From NCBI RefSeq assembly GCF_900129315.1, contig NZ_FQUS01000008.1, positions 1-64,000 on the forward strand: a DNA stretch of 64,000 nt. The letters run 5' to 3'. The position numbers and the translations under genes were made by a program. The notes under the pieces are model-generated. The model was given only the letters and a program-made list of their open reading frames with translations, made no database searches and had not been told where the DNA came from. The stretch comes from Fodinibius roseus (GTDB lineage: Bacteria > Bacteroidota > Rhodothermia > Balneolales > Balneolaceae). Below are positions 17,696 through 25,761 of the stretch, piece by piece (the first letter of the stretch is position 1; the number at the start of each line of letters is the position of its first letter).

Positions 17696-18543
17696 TGTTC
17701 AATGGTATTATAATTGCAGATAGCCCGTGCCTCTTTCAGGACCTTATTTTGCTGCCTGTTGTCCAGTCCCAACGGGTCAAGTATTTTATGGTCCTCACAT
17801 AACTGCATGCAGAAAACAACATTCTGTTCAAGCAGGAACTGTTTCTCTTCCTTGTGCAGGGTGGATAGGCACGTTATAGGATGTAAATTTACTTCGCTTA
17901 TGAGGTCCTTCAGTCCTTCGTGTTTGGGATAATCCCAGCTCAGCAGCTTCAGCCCGGCGCAGGTTCCGTATTGCAGGGCGTCTTCGGTAAAGCGGGTGTT
18001 GGTGACCACCCATCCACGGTGGCGTTTATTCCGATGGCCGGGTTGGGTGCTCCAGTTCTTCTCCACATCCTTGAAGCGGGACTGGATGTAAAGCGGGATC
18101 TTGACATTGCATTTGTGCCCTTTCCGGTTGTGAAATTTGCATTCTATCATGAAATGCTTGTTATCCTTCTCAGCAATCACATCAATTTCATGAGAAACAC
18201 AATTGCCTTCGACAATCACACCGGTTTGAGTTGTATATCCCAACCTGTTGAGCAGCTCTCCCACAAACTTTTCGAAGGGATAGCCGGTGGGACCCAGCTC
18301 CAGGATGGCTTCCTTTAACTTATACCGGCCGGCGGAACGGTCGGAAAGTTGACGAAGCAACCGGAACGCCTCTTTGTAAATTTTCTGCGTGGAGATGCCA
18401 TCATAAAGCATATCACTGACTGCCCCGGCAATTTTATCAATTAGTTGCTTTTCGGCTCCGGCGCTGGCCAAAGAGCGGCGCAGCTTGGACTCATCATAGG
18501 GTTCTTGCTCCCCGGAGGCCTTGGTGACGTTGATGGCTGCCAT
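17692..18543 (-). CDS. ATP-cone plus PD-(D/E)XK restriction-endonuclease-like protein
   Basis: 283 residues from the Met at 18543; a longer frame starts at 18579. Residues ~1-75 are an ATP-cone (INVTKASGEQEPYDESKLRR, LYDGISTQKIYKEAF). A helical linker follows, then a nuclease fold near residues 110-190 with EIDVIAEKDNKHFMIECK, the D...E-x-K triad of Mrr-like nucleases. The cone suggests control by ATP or dATP levels. First gene of the operon; its promoter lies about 100-140 bp upstream. The N-terminus is clearly related to that of the ATP-cone/glycoamylase protein. Confidence 0.8.
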   Translation of the reverse strand: MAAINVTKASGEQEPYDESKLRRSLASAGAEKQLIDKIAGAVSDMLYDGISTQKIYKEAFRLLRQLSDRSAGRYKLKEAILELGPTGYPFEKFVGELLNRLGYTTQTGVIVEGNCVSHEIDVIAEKDNKHFMIECKFHNRKGHKCNVKIPLYIQSRFKDVEKNWSTQPGHRNKRHRGWVVTNTRFTEDALQYGTCAGLKLLSWDYPKHEGLKDLISEVNLHPITCLSTLHKEEKQFLLEQNVVFCMQLCEDHKILDPLGLDNRQQNKVLKEARAICNYNTIEQ

Positions 18544-18649
18544 ATTTTTATCCAGTATCAGGGTTAAAAAAGTGTCCATTGATTACCGGCGACTGCCCTG
18601 ACATCTTTTTTTTATACCAACAGGTATCATGCCAAAGCATTACAGGGGT

Positions 18650-18683
18650 AATGTAATAGCGGCTTGCTTAAGAGAAGCTTAAA
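18650..18683 (-). promoter_or_regulatory. regulon promoter 1: direct repeat plus -10 (ATP-cone/AMP-phosphorylase operon)
   Basis: On the - strand: TTTAAG (18683-18678), 5 bases, CTTAAG (18672-18667), 11 bases, then TACATT (18655-18650) as a -10 box. The 11-bp repeat period is typical of OmpR/PhoB-type activators that bind in place of a -35 element. The architecture is shared with five other promoters in this window. Confidence 0.65.
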
Positions 18684-18717
18684 TTTCTTCGGAATCTTAG
18701 AATCTGACCGAACTCAA

Positions 18718-19389
18718 TTAGTCCGGCTTATCTGGAGCATTACCGGACCGTTGCAGAAACTGCTTCCATTGGCCTTTTGCCGGAAGGAAGGCCGGGACGT
18801 TCCGTTTGTACTGGAGATACTCTTCTCCAAACTCCTCGATCACTTTCTTTTCTTCCCTTTTGGCAAGCAAGACATAAGCGATAACGATAACGGGAAACAG
18901 GCCAACCGAGAATATGGTGGGCCAGTGAATGACGCCTTCTCCAAAAAGCCCGATAAAAAGGCCTGTGTATTGGGGGTGCCGCACCAGTCCGTACAATCCA
19001 TCCGTGGCCAGCCGGTCTTCCTCTTTTGCACGATAGAGTTGGCGCCAGCCCTGAATAAAAATGCCAAATCCACCAAAAAGAAGGATATAACCCACGATCA
19101 TTGAGATCATCATACCCGTTTCGCCAACCCCCACCAAGGTGGACCAAAGGTTGGCGTTTAGATCACCACTACCACTATCCAACCCCAGGAACCGGACCAT
19201 TAAGTATATTGTAAGCGGAAAGCCGTACATTTCTGCATATAAGGCAATAATAAAAGCTTGTATTAGTCCGGCACCGGCCCACTCGCGCCAGGTTTTTGGA
19301 GCCATGTATTTGTATAAAAGCCAGGAGGCGATAACGATCACAAAAAGCGCGATAATCCAGGCACCGGAGTGTTCAAATCCTCTTTCCAT
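18718..19389 (-). CDS. isoprenylcysteine carboxyl methyltransferase-like membrane protein
   Basis: 223 residues with about five membrane helices. The C-terminal half has the family signature: DGLYGLVRHPQYTGLF, then REEKKVIEEFGEEYLQYKRNVPAFLP, the SAM-binding pattern of ICMT/PEMT-like bacterial methyltransferases. Bacterial members modify small molecules or lipids and most are uncharacterised. It is downstream of the type II GAPDH gene (38 bp) and probably in the same operon. Confidence 0.8.
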   Translation of the reverse strand: MERGFEHSGAWIIALFVIVIASWLLYKYMAPKTWREWAGAGLIQAFIIALYAEMYGFPLTIYLMVRFLGLDSGSGDLNANLWSTLVGVGETGMMISMIVGYILLFGGFGIFIQGWRQLYRAKEEDRLATDGLYGLVRHPQYTGLFIGLFGEGVIHWPTIFSVGLFPVIVIAYVLLAKREEKKVIEEFGEEYLQYKRNVPAFLPAKGQWKQFLQRSGNAPDKPD

Positions 19390-19427
19390 TTTGCAATTCC
19401 TCTTTTTTTGATATTTATGTGCGTTAA

Positions 19428-20459
19428 TTAAATAAACCGTTGTGTAACACCCAGCGAACGGTTCGTTTTGCCAATCGATTTTTTGGGATTGGATTCTATG
19501 CCGGTTAGCGCCCGGATGGCATCGATGGTTTCGGGAATGACGATCGCCTGGTTATCGACCAGGTAGGCGTAGTAAAGCTCGTCTCCCTCCACTTTGAGCA
19601 TATCTTCCCAGATGGCCACCTCGTACATATCGCCATGCGGGCGTCCCAGGTCCAGCATCAGCTCCTTGACGGCATTGTTGGCCGAAAGGTCGTCGCTCAT
19701 GTTGATAAAAGCAGTTCGCGTTGAGGTGCCGAAAGCATCCAGTATTTCCTCCTTGCTGGCATCACGCGTGAGTTGAACCGTCCAGTAGTGCAGGTGCGAG
19801 AGCGTCTCCGGCACCTTCACCGCTGCGGTTACCACATCCAGTTCAGGGTCTACGCTCTGGGCATCCGGACCTTGGTGGCTGGGTATCTCCGGCTCGGGCA
19901 CCAGCGTATTCATGATGCCGTTTTTGTGGCTCTCCCACGGATCAGTAGCACGTCGCAGCAGTGTGCCACGTGCTTTGTTAAGCAGTCCCGCCCGTTTTAA
20001 TGCGCTCAGGGTCCTTACGATGGATGTGGTGTTGCAGGAGACTACGCGGGTCGCTTCTTTTCCCAGCGCTGATGCATAATTGTTTTCCGCGCTGAAGGAA
20101 TGCCCGGTCGTCTCATGTTTCTCCCCGCCCTGCACAATATACTTCACACCCGCTGCTTTATACCGTTCGGCATTTTGAGCACCGAATTTTTTTGGGGCAC
20201 AATCCACCACCAGGTCAGCGAGATCAAGCAGGTCGTCAAGATCGCCGGCTACCGGAATGTTCTCCTTCTTCATCGCCTCCCGGCCTTCTTCGGTATTGGC
20301 AAACACGGCATATCCTTTGGCAGCAGCCGACTTTATTCTCCAGTCGGCGGCTACATCGCCGATGCCGACCAGTTCCATATCTTCTTGCAGCGTTACTGCT
20401 TCCGCCACCCGTTTCCCGATGACGCCATATCCATTTACGGCTACATTAATTTTTTCCAT
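19428..20459 (-). CDS. type II (archaeal-type) glyceraldehyde-3-phosphate dehydrogenase
   Basis: 343 residues. The nucleotide-binding start VAVNGYGVIGKRVAEAV and the catalytic Cys142 in VVSCNTTSIVRT are those of archaeal type II GAPDH rather than the bacterial GapA (SCTTNC). Archaeal enzymes accept NADP as well as NAD and work in glycolysis or gluconeogenesis at the triose-phosphate step. It follows a SHOCT protein by 22 bp and precedes a methyltransferase-like gene. The archaeal-type family is consistent with horizontal acquisition; this is inference. Confidence 0.9.
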   Translation of the reverse strand: MEKINVAVNGYGVIGKRVAEAVTLQEDMELVGIGDVAADWRIKSAAAKGYAVFANTEEGREAMKKENIPVAGDLDDLLDLADLVVDCAPKKFGAQNAERYKAAGVKYIVQGGEKHETTGHSFSAENNYASALGKEATRVVSCNTTSIVRTLSALKRAGLLNKARGTLLRRATDPWESHKNGIMNTLVPEPEIPSHQGPDAQSVDPELDVVTAAVKVPETLSHLHYWTVQLTRDASKEEILDAFGTSTRTAFINMSDDLSANNAVKELMLDLGRPHGDMYEVAIWEDMLKVEGDELYYAYLVDNQAIVIPETIDAIRALTGIESNPKKSIGKTNRSLGVTQRFI

Positions 20460-20481
20460 AATATCAGTGAGTTGTAGTGAG

Positions 20482-20697
20482 TTATTTATTCTGTTTTAAA
20501 ATCTTTTTTCGTTCCTCAAATTCTTCGCGTTCAATTTCGCCACGGGCAAACCGCTTTTTTAAAATATCCAGGGCATCTTCGGTGGCGTCTGTCTTCGGCC
20601 GGTAGGGAATGACATTAAAAGCCGCCAGCAATATGATGGCTACGATGATAATCCACCAGATCCAGTGCATGCCTATAAAGTGATGATCGTAAAACAT
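20482..20697 (-). CDS. small SHOCT-domain membrane protein
   Basis: About 71 residues from the Met at 20697; the frame extends further upstream but would begin almost at the predicted promoter. One membrane helix (IWWIIIVAIILLAAF) is followed by a C-terminal SHOCT motif (ALDILKKRFARGEIEREEFEERKKIL). SHOCT proteins are short C-terminal helical hairpins of unknown function, common near metal genes. First gene of the GAPDH operon. A second SHOCT protein lies at 37379-37594. Confidence 0.75.
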   Translation of the reverse strand: MFYDHHFIGMHWIWWIIIVAIILLAAFNVIPYRPKTDATEDALDILKKRFARGEIEREEFEERKKILKQNK

Positions 20698-20770
20698 GGT
20701 GCTAAGGTGTTTTGTTATTATTGATGTATGCTGTGTCATTATCCGTCGGCTACAGCAAGGTGCTGTCAGT

Positions 20771-20803
20771 AAGATAAACAATGAGCCTTAAAACAAACTT
20801 AAA
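20771..20803 (-). promoter_or_regulatory. regulon promoter 2 (SHOCT/GAPDH operon)
   Basis: On the - strand: TTTAAG (20803-20798), 5 bases, TTTAAG (20792-20787), 10 bases, TATCTT (20776-20771). It lies 74 bp before the SHOCT start. The rest of the 320-bp gap to pfkA (20804-21017) shows no gene or clear signal. Confidence 0.6.
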
Positions 20804-21017
20804 TTAAAGTAGAAATTTTATAGTTTGGAGCCGTGTCAGCCACATTCTGTTTCAACAGGCATGATTTTAGTGTTTTTTTTAATCTTGTAATGCAGTGCCT
20901 TGGGCAGAACTCAGGTTCAAATAAGATGAGCATCATTCGGCACCTTGCGGTTGAGAGCTATTATCAGGGGCCGCTTTATCGAATTTTCAAATGTTTCAGA
21001 GGGTTGTTTCATGCCAA

Positions 21018-21992
21018 TTATTTTAAATAGAACAACGTCAAAAGCTCTTGCAATTCAGCATCCACCTGGTGTTGTTTCACCACCTTTTCAAAAGGCGTCA
21101 GGGTCAGGGAATTATTTACAATTCCGGCCATTACGTTTTTTTGTCCCTCCAGAAGCGCCTTTACCGAAGCTACTCCCAGCCTGATGCCCAGCATTCGGTC
21201 GAAGGCTGAGGGATGGCCTCCCCGCTGCACGTGCCCCAGGATGCTTATGCGCAAGTCCACTGAAGGATTTACTTCCCTGATTTTTGAAGCGACCGGACCC
21301 ACCCCCAGTTCATCCCCTTCGGACACAATCACAATCAATTCTTCCTGGCTGTGATAGTGGCGGATCTTTTCCAACAACCGGTTAAAATCCTCACTACTCT
21401 CGGGGATCAAAATGCCATCAGCTCCCGTTCCCAGGCCGGAATGAATGGCAATGTAACCAGAGTCCCGCCCCATTACTTCTACCAGAAATACACGGTTATG
21501 CGATTCTGCCGTATCCCTTATTTTATCAATATTCTCGATAGCCGTGTTTACCGCTGTGTCGAATCCGAGGGTGTAATCCGTGCCGGCCAGGTCATTGTCA
21601 ATGGTGCCGGGTATCCCGATAAAGGGCAGTGTGCATAGCTCCGAAAAAGCCAGCATGCCGCGAAAGGTGCCATCGCCCCCAATGGCAATGAGGGCATCTA
21701 TCCCTTTTTTCTCCAGGTTTTTCAGGGCGGCTTTTCTTCCTTCCTCTTTGCGGAAGCGGTCGCTGCGGGCTGTCTTAAGGATGGTGCCCCCTTTGTGCAC
21801 GGTTCTTTGCAGGTCTTTTTCATTCAGGCTTATAAAATCACCGTCTATCATTCCTTCATAGCCCCTGGATACACCGCTTATCCTCATCCCATTTGCCAGG
21901 GCGGCTTTGGCGGCTCCATGCAGGGCTGCATTCATTCCGGGGGAATCGCCCCCGGAAGTGAAAATGCCGATATGTTTGATACGTTCACTCAT
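21018..21992 (-). CDS. pfkA: 6-phosphofructokinase
   Basis: 324 residues, the length of bacterial PfkA. It has GGDSPGMNA (ATP site), GGDGTF, the catalytic PGTIDNDL...GTDYTLGFDTA and EVMGRDSGYIA substrate segments. The glycine-rich GGDGTF fits the ATP-dependent rather than PPi-dependent type. It phosphorylates fructose 6-phosphate in glycolysis. It starts 39 bp downstream of the copB gene on the same strand and has no visible promoter of its own, so it is probably transcribed with the copper ATPase. Confidence 0.93.
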   Translation of the reverse strand: MSERIKHIGIFTSGGDSPGMNAALHGAAKAALANGMRISGVSRGYEGMIDGDFISLNEKDLQRTVHKGGTILKTARSDRFRKEEGRKAALKNLEKKGIDALIAIGGDGTFRGMLAFSELCTLPFIGIPGTIDNDLAGTDYTLGFDTAVNTAIENIDKIRDTAESHNRVFLVEVMGRDSGYIAIHSGLGTGADGILIPESSEDFNRLLEKIRHYHSQEELIVIVSEGDELGVGPVASKIREVNPSVDLRISILGHVQRGGHPSAFDRMLGIRLGVASVKALLEGQKNVMAGIVNNSLTLTPFEKVVKQHQVDAELQELLTLFYLK

Positions 21993-22031
21993 AATTTACA
22001 GTGCTTTCTTTGTACTTCGGTACGTTGGCTA

Positions 22032-24095
22032 CTAAGCATCTTGTTGCTGCTCACTTTTTCTCATTTTCCCTTTAAGCAACTGTGCATTGATGGCTACGAT
22101 GATGGTACTGAGGCTCATAAACACAGCCGCCACAGCGGGACCCAGTACAAAACCGGTGGAATACAGCACCCCGGCCGCCAGCGGTATGGCAACAATATTA
22201 TAACCGGTGGCCCAGATCAGGTTTTGGATCATTTTTTTGAACGTTGCCTTGCCAAATAAAATGAGGCTGGCAATGTCCTGCGGGTTGCTGTTCACCAAAA
22301 TTATATCGGCTGTTTCTGCGGCAACATCGGTACCGGAACCTACGGCAATGCCAACATCAGCCTGTGCCAGTGCAGGAGCGTCGTTTACGCCATCTCCGGT
22401 CATGGCAACAAACTCTTTCTTGCCTTGCAGCTCTGTTACAATTTCCACCTTTTGATGGGGCAATACTTCTGAATAGTAACCGTCCAGGCCAAGTTTATCG
22501 CTTACTGCTTTAGCGGTTTTTTCATTATCTCCCGTTGCCATCAACACTTTTATTTTGTTCTTTTTGAATACCTGAATGGCCTCGAATGATTCTGGACGAA
22601 TCTCATCAGCAAGGGCGATATAACCTGACAATGTACCATCTATTAAAACGAAAACCACCGTTTCTGCGGCATCGCTGTAGGCGTCTTCGGGAATGGAAAT
22701 TTTTTCATCCCTCAAATATCCGGGGCTTACCACTTTTACTTTTTTACCCTCTACATCGGCTTCAACTCCTTTACCGGTAATGGCATTGAAATTTTCCGGT
22801 TTTGGTACGGTAACATTTTCTTCTTTTACTTTTTTGATAATACCAACAGCTATGGGGTGTTCCGAGCTTTGCTCTAAAGCGCTTGACAGGCGAAGGATTT
22901 CGTCTTTGGAATAAGCATTATCCACAGATTCAATCCGTGTCACCCCAAAGTCGCCTTTGGTCAACGTGCCGGTTTTATCAAATAACAATGCCGAGATTTT
23001 TCTGGATTCTTCAAATGCGGTTCTGTTACGTATAAGTAGTCCGTTTTGTGCAGAAATAGCTGTGGATATGGCCACTACCAGTGGAATGGCTAATCCCAGG
23101 GCGTGTGGACAGGCAATGATCATGACTGTTACCATTCTCTCCAGGGCAAATACAAAGGGATAACCCAGCATCAGCCATACTGCCAGGGTACCAAAACCAA
23201 TGGCCAAGGCGATATAGGTAAGCCATTTAGCCGCCCGGTCGGAAAAGTTTTGCATTTTGGATTTGGTTTTCTGCGCATCTTCCACCAGCTTGATTACCTT
23301 GTTGAGGTAGCTGTCTTTGCCGGTATGTTCTACTTTAACTTTTAGGGTGCTATTGCCATTTATGGAACCCCCTATCACTTTTTCGTTCAATTCTTTTTTA
23401 ACAGGTTTTGATTCCCCGGTAAGCATCGATTCGTTCAAATAACTGGAGCCCTCTGTGATTATACCATCGGCCGGTACTTTTTCGCCGGGCTTTATCAGTA
23501 TTACATCACCCTTTAACAGGTCCTCAAGTTTCACGTCTTCAATGGTGTCGCCCTTCACTCTGTGTGCTTCAGCCGGCAACATACTCACCAATAATTGCAG
23601 GGCTTTGGATGCGCCGAGTACCGATTTCATTTCCAACCAATGACCCAGCAGCATAATGTCTATCAAGGTGACCAATTCCCAGAAAAAATCTTCTCCTCTT
23701 AACCCAAAAACCGTAGCCGAACTATAAAAATAAGCCACACTTATAGCCATCGATATCAGAGTCATCATTCCGGGCCCTTTGGCTTTCATTTCGCCCCAAA
23801 AACCCTTCAAAAAAGGCCACGCGCCCCAGAAATAAACAAAGGAGGAGAGTGCAAAAAGGATATAGGAATTGCCGGGGAGCAGGTACTCATACCCAAAGAA
23901 TTCCTGGATCATCGGGGAAAAGAAAAGGATGGGAATGGTTATAATTGTTGATATCCAGAACCGTTTCCTGAAATCGGCAACCATCATTTTATGGTGGTCG
24001 TGGCCGGCCATTCCCATCGGTATTTCTCCGGACCCGGAATGATCCATTTTGGAATGGTCCGTTTTTTCATGGTTGTGCTGCTCGTGATTTTCCAT
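22032..24095 (-). CDS. copB: CopB-type copper-exporting P-type ATPase (copy 1)
   Basis: 687 residues. A His/Met-rich N-terminus (first ~40 residues) replaces the HMA domains of CopA. The membrane metal motif is CPHALGLA (CPH, diagnostic of the CopB/P1B-3 class). The A domain has TGES, the P domain DKTGTLTKGD and the hinge GDGVNDAPAL, and the N domain SSEHPIAV, so the enzyme is complete. CopB pumps copper (or silver) out of the cytoplasm. Preceded by regulon promoter 3 and followed by pfkA. A paralogue lies at 38977-41043. Confidence 0.93.
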   Translation of the reverse strand: MENHEQHNHEKTDHSKMDHSGSGEIPMGMAGHDHHKMMVADFRKRFWISTIITIPILFFSPMIQEFFGYEYLLPGNSYILFALSSFVYFWGAWPFLKGFWGEMKAKGPGMMTLISMAISVAYFYSSATVFGLRGEDFFWELVTLIDIMLLGHWLEMKSVLGASKALQLLVSMLPAEAHRVKGDTIEDVKLEDLLKGDVILIKPGEKVPADGIITEGSSYLNESMLTGESKPVKKELNEKVIGGSINGNSTLKVKVEHTGKDSYLNKVIKLVEDAQKTKSKMQNFSDRAAKWLTYIALAIGFGTLAVWLMLGYPFVFALERMVTVMIIACPHALGLAIPLVVAISTAISAQNGLLIRNRTAFEESRKISALLFDKTGTLTKGDFGVTRIESVDNAYSKDEILRLSSALEQSSEHPIAVGIIKKVKEENVTVPKPENFNAITGKGVEADVEGKKVKVVSPGYLRDEKISIPEDAYSDAAETVVFVLIDGTLSGYIALADEIRPESFEAIQVFKKNKIKVLMATGDNEKTAKAVSDKLGLDGYYSEVLPHQKVEIVTELQGKKEFVAMTGDGVNDAPALAQADVGIAVGSGTDVAAETADIILVNSNPQDIASLILFGKATFKKMIQNLIWATGYNIVAIPLAAGVLYSTGFVLGPAVAAVFMSLSTIIVAINAQLLKGKMRKSEQQQDA

Positions 24096-24192
24096 AGTGT
24101 TTGGCTATTTTATATTAGGTGGCGGGATATTTCAAATTGTGTTTTTCAAGATGTTCTGCGAGTATATTGGCAACTTAATAATTGCGAAACCA

Positions 24193-24267
24193 GCTCTCCT
24201 ACGCCAAGGCTTTGGAGAGCAAGCTTGTTTATTCTCCCTGCCCTACGAAGCCTTGGCGTAGGAGAGC
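24193..24267. repeat. REP-like inverted repeat upstream of copB
   Basis: Perfect 19-bp inverted repeat: 24193-24211 and 24249-24267, arms GCTCTCCTACGCCAAGGCT, separated by 37 bases. It lies in the 277-bp gap between copB and the S2P gene, downstream of promoter 3 and therefore in the copB 5' leader. It could fold in the leader mRNA or be a dispersed palindromic repeat. No second copy was noticed in this window. Confidence 0.7.
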
Positions 24268-24317
24268 CATTGCCAAACCTTAAATATGCTGCATATGACC
24301 CGGGCGGGAATTATTGT

Positions 24318-24351
24318 ATAATAAGAGATAGAAGCTTAAAACAAGCTTAAA
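24318..24351 (-). promoter_or_regulatory. regulon promoter 3 (copB-pfkA)
   Basis: On the - strand: TTTAAG (24351-24346), 5 bases, TTTAAG (24340-24335), 11 bases, TATTAT (24323-24318). Perfect copy of the shared architecture. It leaves a leader of over 200 bases before copB, which includes the 19-bp inverted repeat. Confidence 0.7.
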
Positions 24352-24372
24352 TATTGAAAGTTTAACTGAAAT

Positions 24373-25467
24373 TTAATGCCTGTGTCCGGAAGCAGAAACT
24401 GCCTGGTTCTGTTCTAGCAGGCGAATCAGGTCCGTGTGGGATATGACTCCTGCCAAACGATCATCATCCAGCACCGGAAAAATACGTTGACCGGATTGCT
24501 GAATCTGCGGTAATAACTCATAAATGAGGGCATCCGGGGTCAGGGTCTGTACCTCTTCTTTAACCAGGTTTACCACCGGATTATTAAAATGCCCCTTTTG
24601 CATTTCTTCGATGATTCGCTCGTAGGATAAGAGCCCCACAAAGCGTTCTTCATCATCTGTTATAACCAGCTCGGGTTCCCGGCTTTCCATAAAGGCGGTT
24701 GCCGCCTTTGATACGGAGGCTGTTTGGGGAAGGGCCGGATAACCGGTCGTTATCAGATCTTTGGCCTTTACTTCCCGTAAGGATTCCTGCATGGTTACCT
24801 GTTGTGACTCCGCACCGGCGCCAATAAAGACAAAAATCCCTATAAACAGCAGCCAGGGATTATAAAACAGGCCGAAAAGGACAAAACCTATAGCCAGTAG
24901 TTGCCCGACCGAAGCGGCCACCCGGGTGGCCTTGCTTCTTTTCATTTTGAAGGCCAGCAATGCCCGGAGCACCCGTCCGCCGTCCATCGGGAAGGCGGGA
25001 ATCAGGTTAAACAGTACCAAAATAATATTGATCAGCAGCAGGTCGGCCAGGAAATTGCCCCCAGCCACGTGGTGGCTCAGTTCCGTATTGCTTTGCCCCA
25101 ATACCAGCATGATGAGGTACAACCCGATCGCAATCACTACATTAACCGCCGGCCCGGCAATGGCTACCACCAGTTCCTCTTTGGGATCTTCGGGCATGCG
25201 TTCCAGCCGGGCAACGCCCCCGATGGGAAGCAGGTTGATATCCCGGGTTCCGATGCCATACCTTCGGGCGGCCAGGGCGTGGCCGAATTCGTGGAGGGTG
25301 ATGCACCCGAAAAGGGCAGCCAGAAATATTAATCCCAATATTATTTCAAAAAGCCCGTGCCCCTGTTGCAGGTGCATCCAGGAGAGCCAGATGACCAGCA
25401 GGATGAAGGTCCAGTGAATAAAGACCTTGATGCCCGCCGGTTTCCCGATGTATAGTGACCATTTCAT
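24373..25467 (-). CDS. site-2-protease family (M50) membrane metalloprotease with CBS pair
   Basis: 364 residues. Membrane helices 1-2, then the zinc motif HEFGH (residues 59-63), further helices, and the second metal motif NLIPAFPMDGGRVLRALL. The C-terminal ~130 residues contain two CBS domains (KDLITTGYPALPQT..., and ...VLDDDRLAGVISHTDLIRLL). Family members cut membrane-embedded substrates such as anti-sigma factors; CBS pairs bind adenine nucleotides and may gate activity by energy state. Lies 61 bp downstream of a small ORF served by regulon promoter 4. Confidence 0.9.
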   Translation of the reverse strand: MKWSLYIGKPAGIKVFIHWTFILLVIWLSWMHLQQGHGLFEIILGLIFLAALFGCITLHEFGHALAARRYGIGTRDINLLPIGGVARLERMPEDPKEELVVAIAGPAVNVVIAIGLYLIMLVLGQSNTELSHHVAGGNFLADLLLINIILVLFNLIPAFPMDGGRVLRALLAFKMKRSKATRVAASVGQLLAIGFVLFGLFYNPWLLFIGIFVFIGAGAESQQVTMQESLREVKAKDLITTGYPALPQTASVSKAATAFMESREPELVITDDEERFVGLLSYERIIEEMQKGHFNNPVVNLVKEEVQTLTPDALIYELLPQIQQSGQRIFPVLDDDRLAGVISHTDLIRLLEQNQAVSASGHRH

Positions 25468-25528
25468 GGCAGTGTTCTTTCGATTGGTGGTTATTTATTG
25501 AACAAAAATAAATATTTGTTTCAAAGTG

Positions 25529-25681
25529 CTACTCGCTTATATGATTGTGCCTATTCATCTTATATGCATTCGGGTGATTTTTGGTATCTACTCTTACCGG
25601 AACTTCCTGCAGCTGAGTCTTACCCAATATCTGGTCGAGTTTATCCGCAAGATTGCGAAGCAGGCTTTTTAGTATTTCCAT
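25529..25681 (-). CDS. small 50-residue protein upstream of the S2P protease
   Basis: ATG at 25681 to TAG at 25529-25531. It begins MEILKSLLRNLADKLDQILG, a likely amphipathic helix, and ends in a His/Asn-rich tail. No family is recognised. Support comes from position: it is the first ORF after regulon promoter 4 (about 40-45 bp downstream of the -10 box) and lies 61 bp before the S2P gene on the same strand. It could be a real small protein or a translated leader. Confidence 0.45.
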   Translation of the reverse strand: MEILKSLLRNLADKLDQILGKTQLQEVPVRVDTKNHPNAYKMNRHNHISE

Positions 25682-25713
25682 AACAATAATTGTTGATTGA
25701 ATTAACGGATGTC

Positions 25714-25761
25714 ATGTTCTTTTGTAGAACATACGAAGGTATTGCTGAAATAAAGCTTAAA
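25714..25761 (-). promoter_or_regulatory. regulon promoter 4 (small ORF and S2P protease) with overlapping palindrome
   Basis: On the - strand: TTTAAG (25761-25756), 5 bases, TTTCAG (25750-25745, one mismatch), 11 bases, TATGTT (25733-25728). The -10 box overlaps an inverted repeat ATGTTCT-TTTGT-AGAACAT (25714-25732), which could be a repressor site. Confidence 0.6.
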
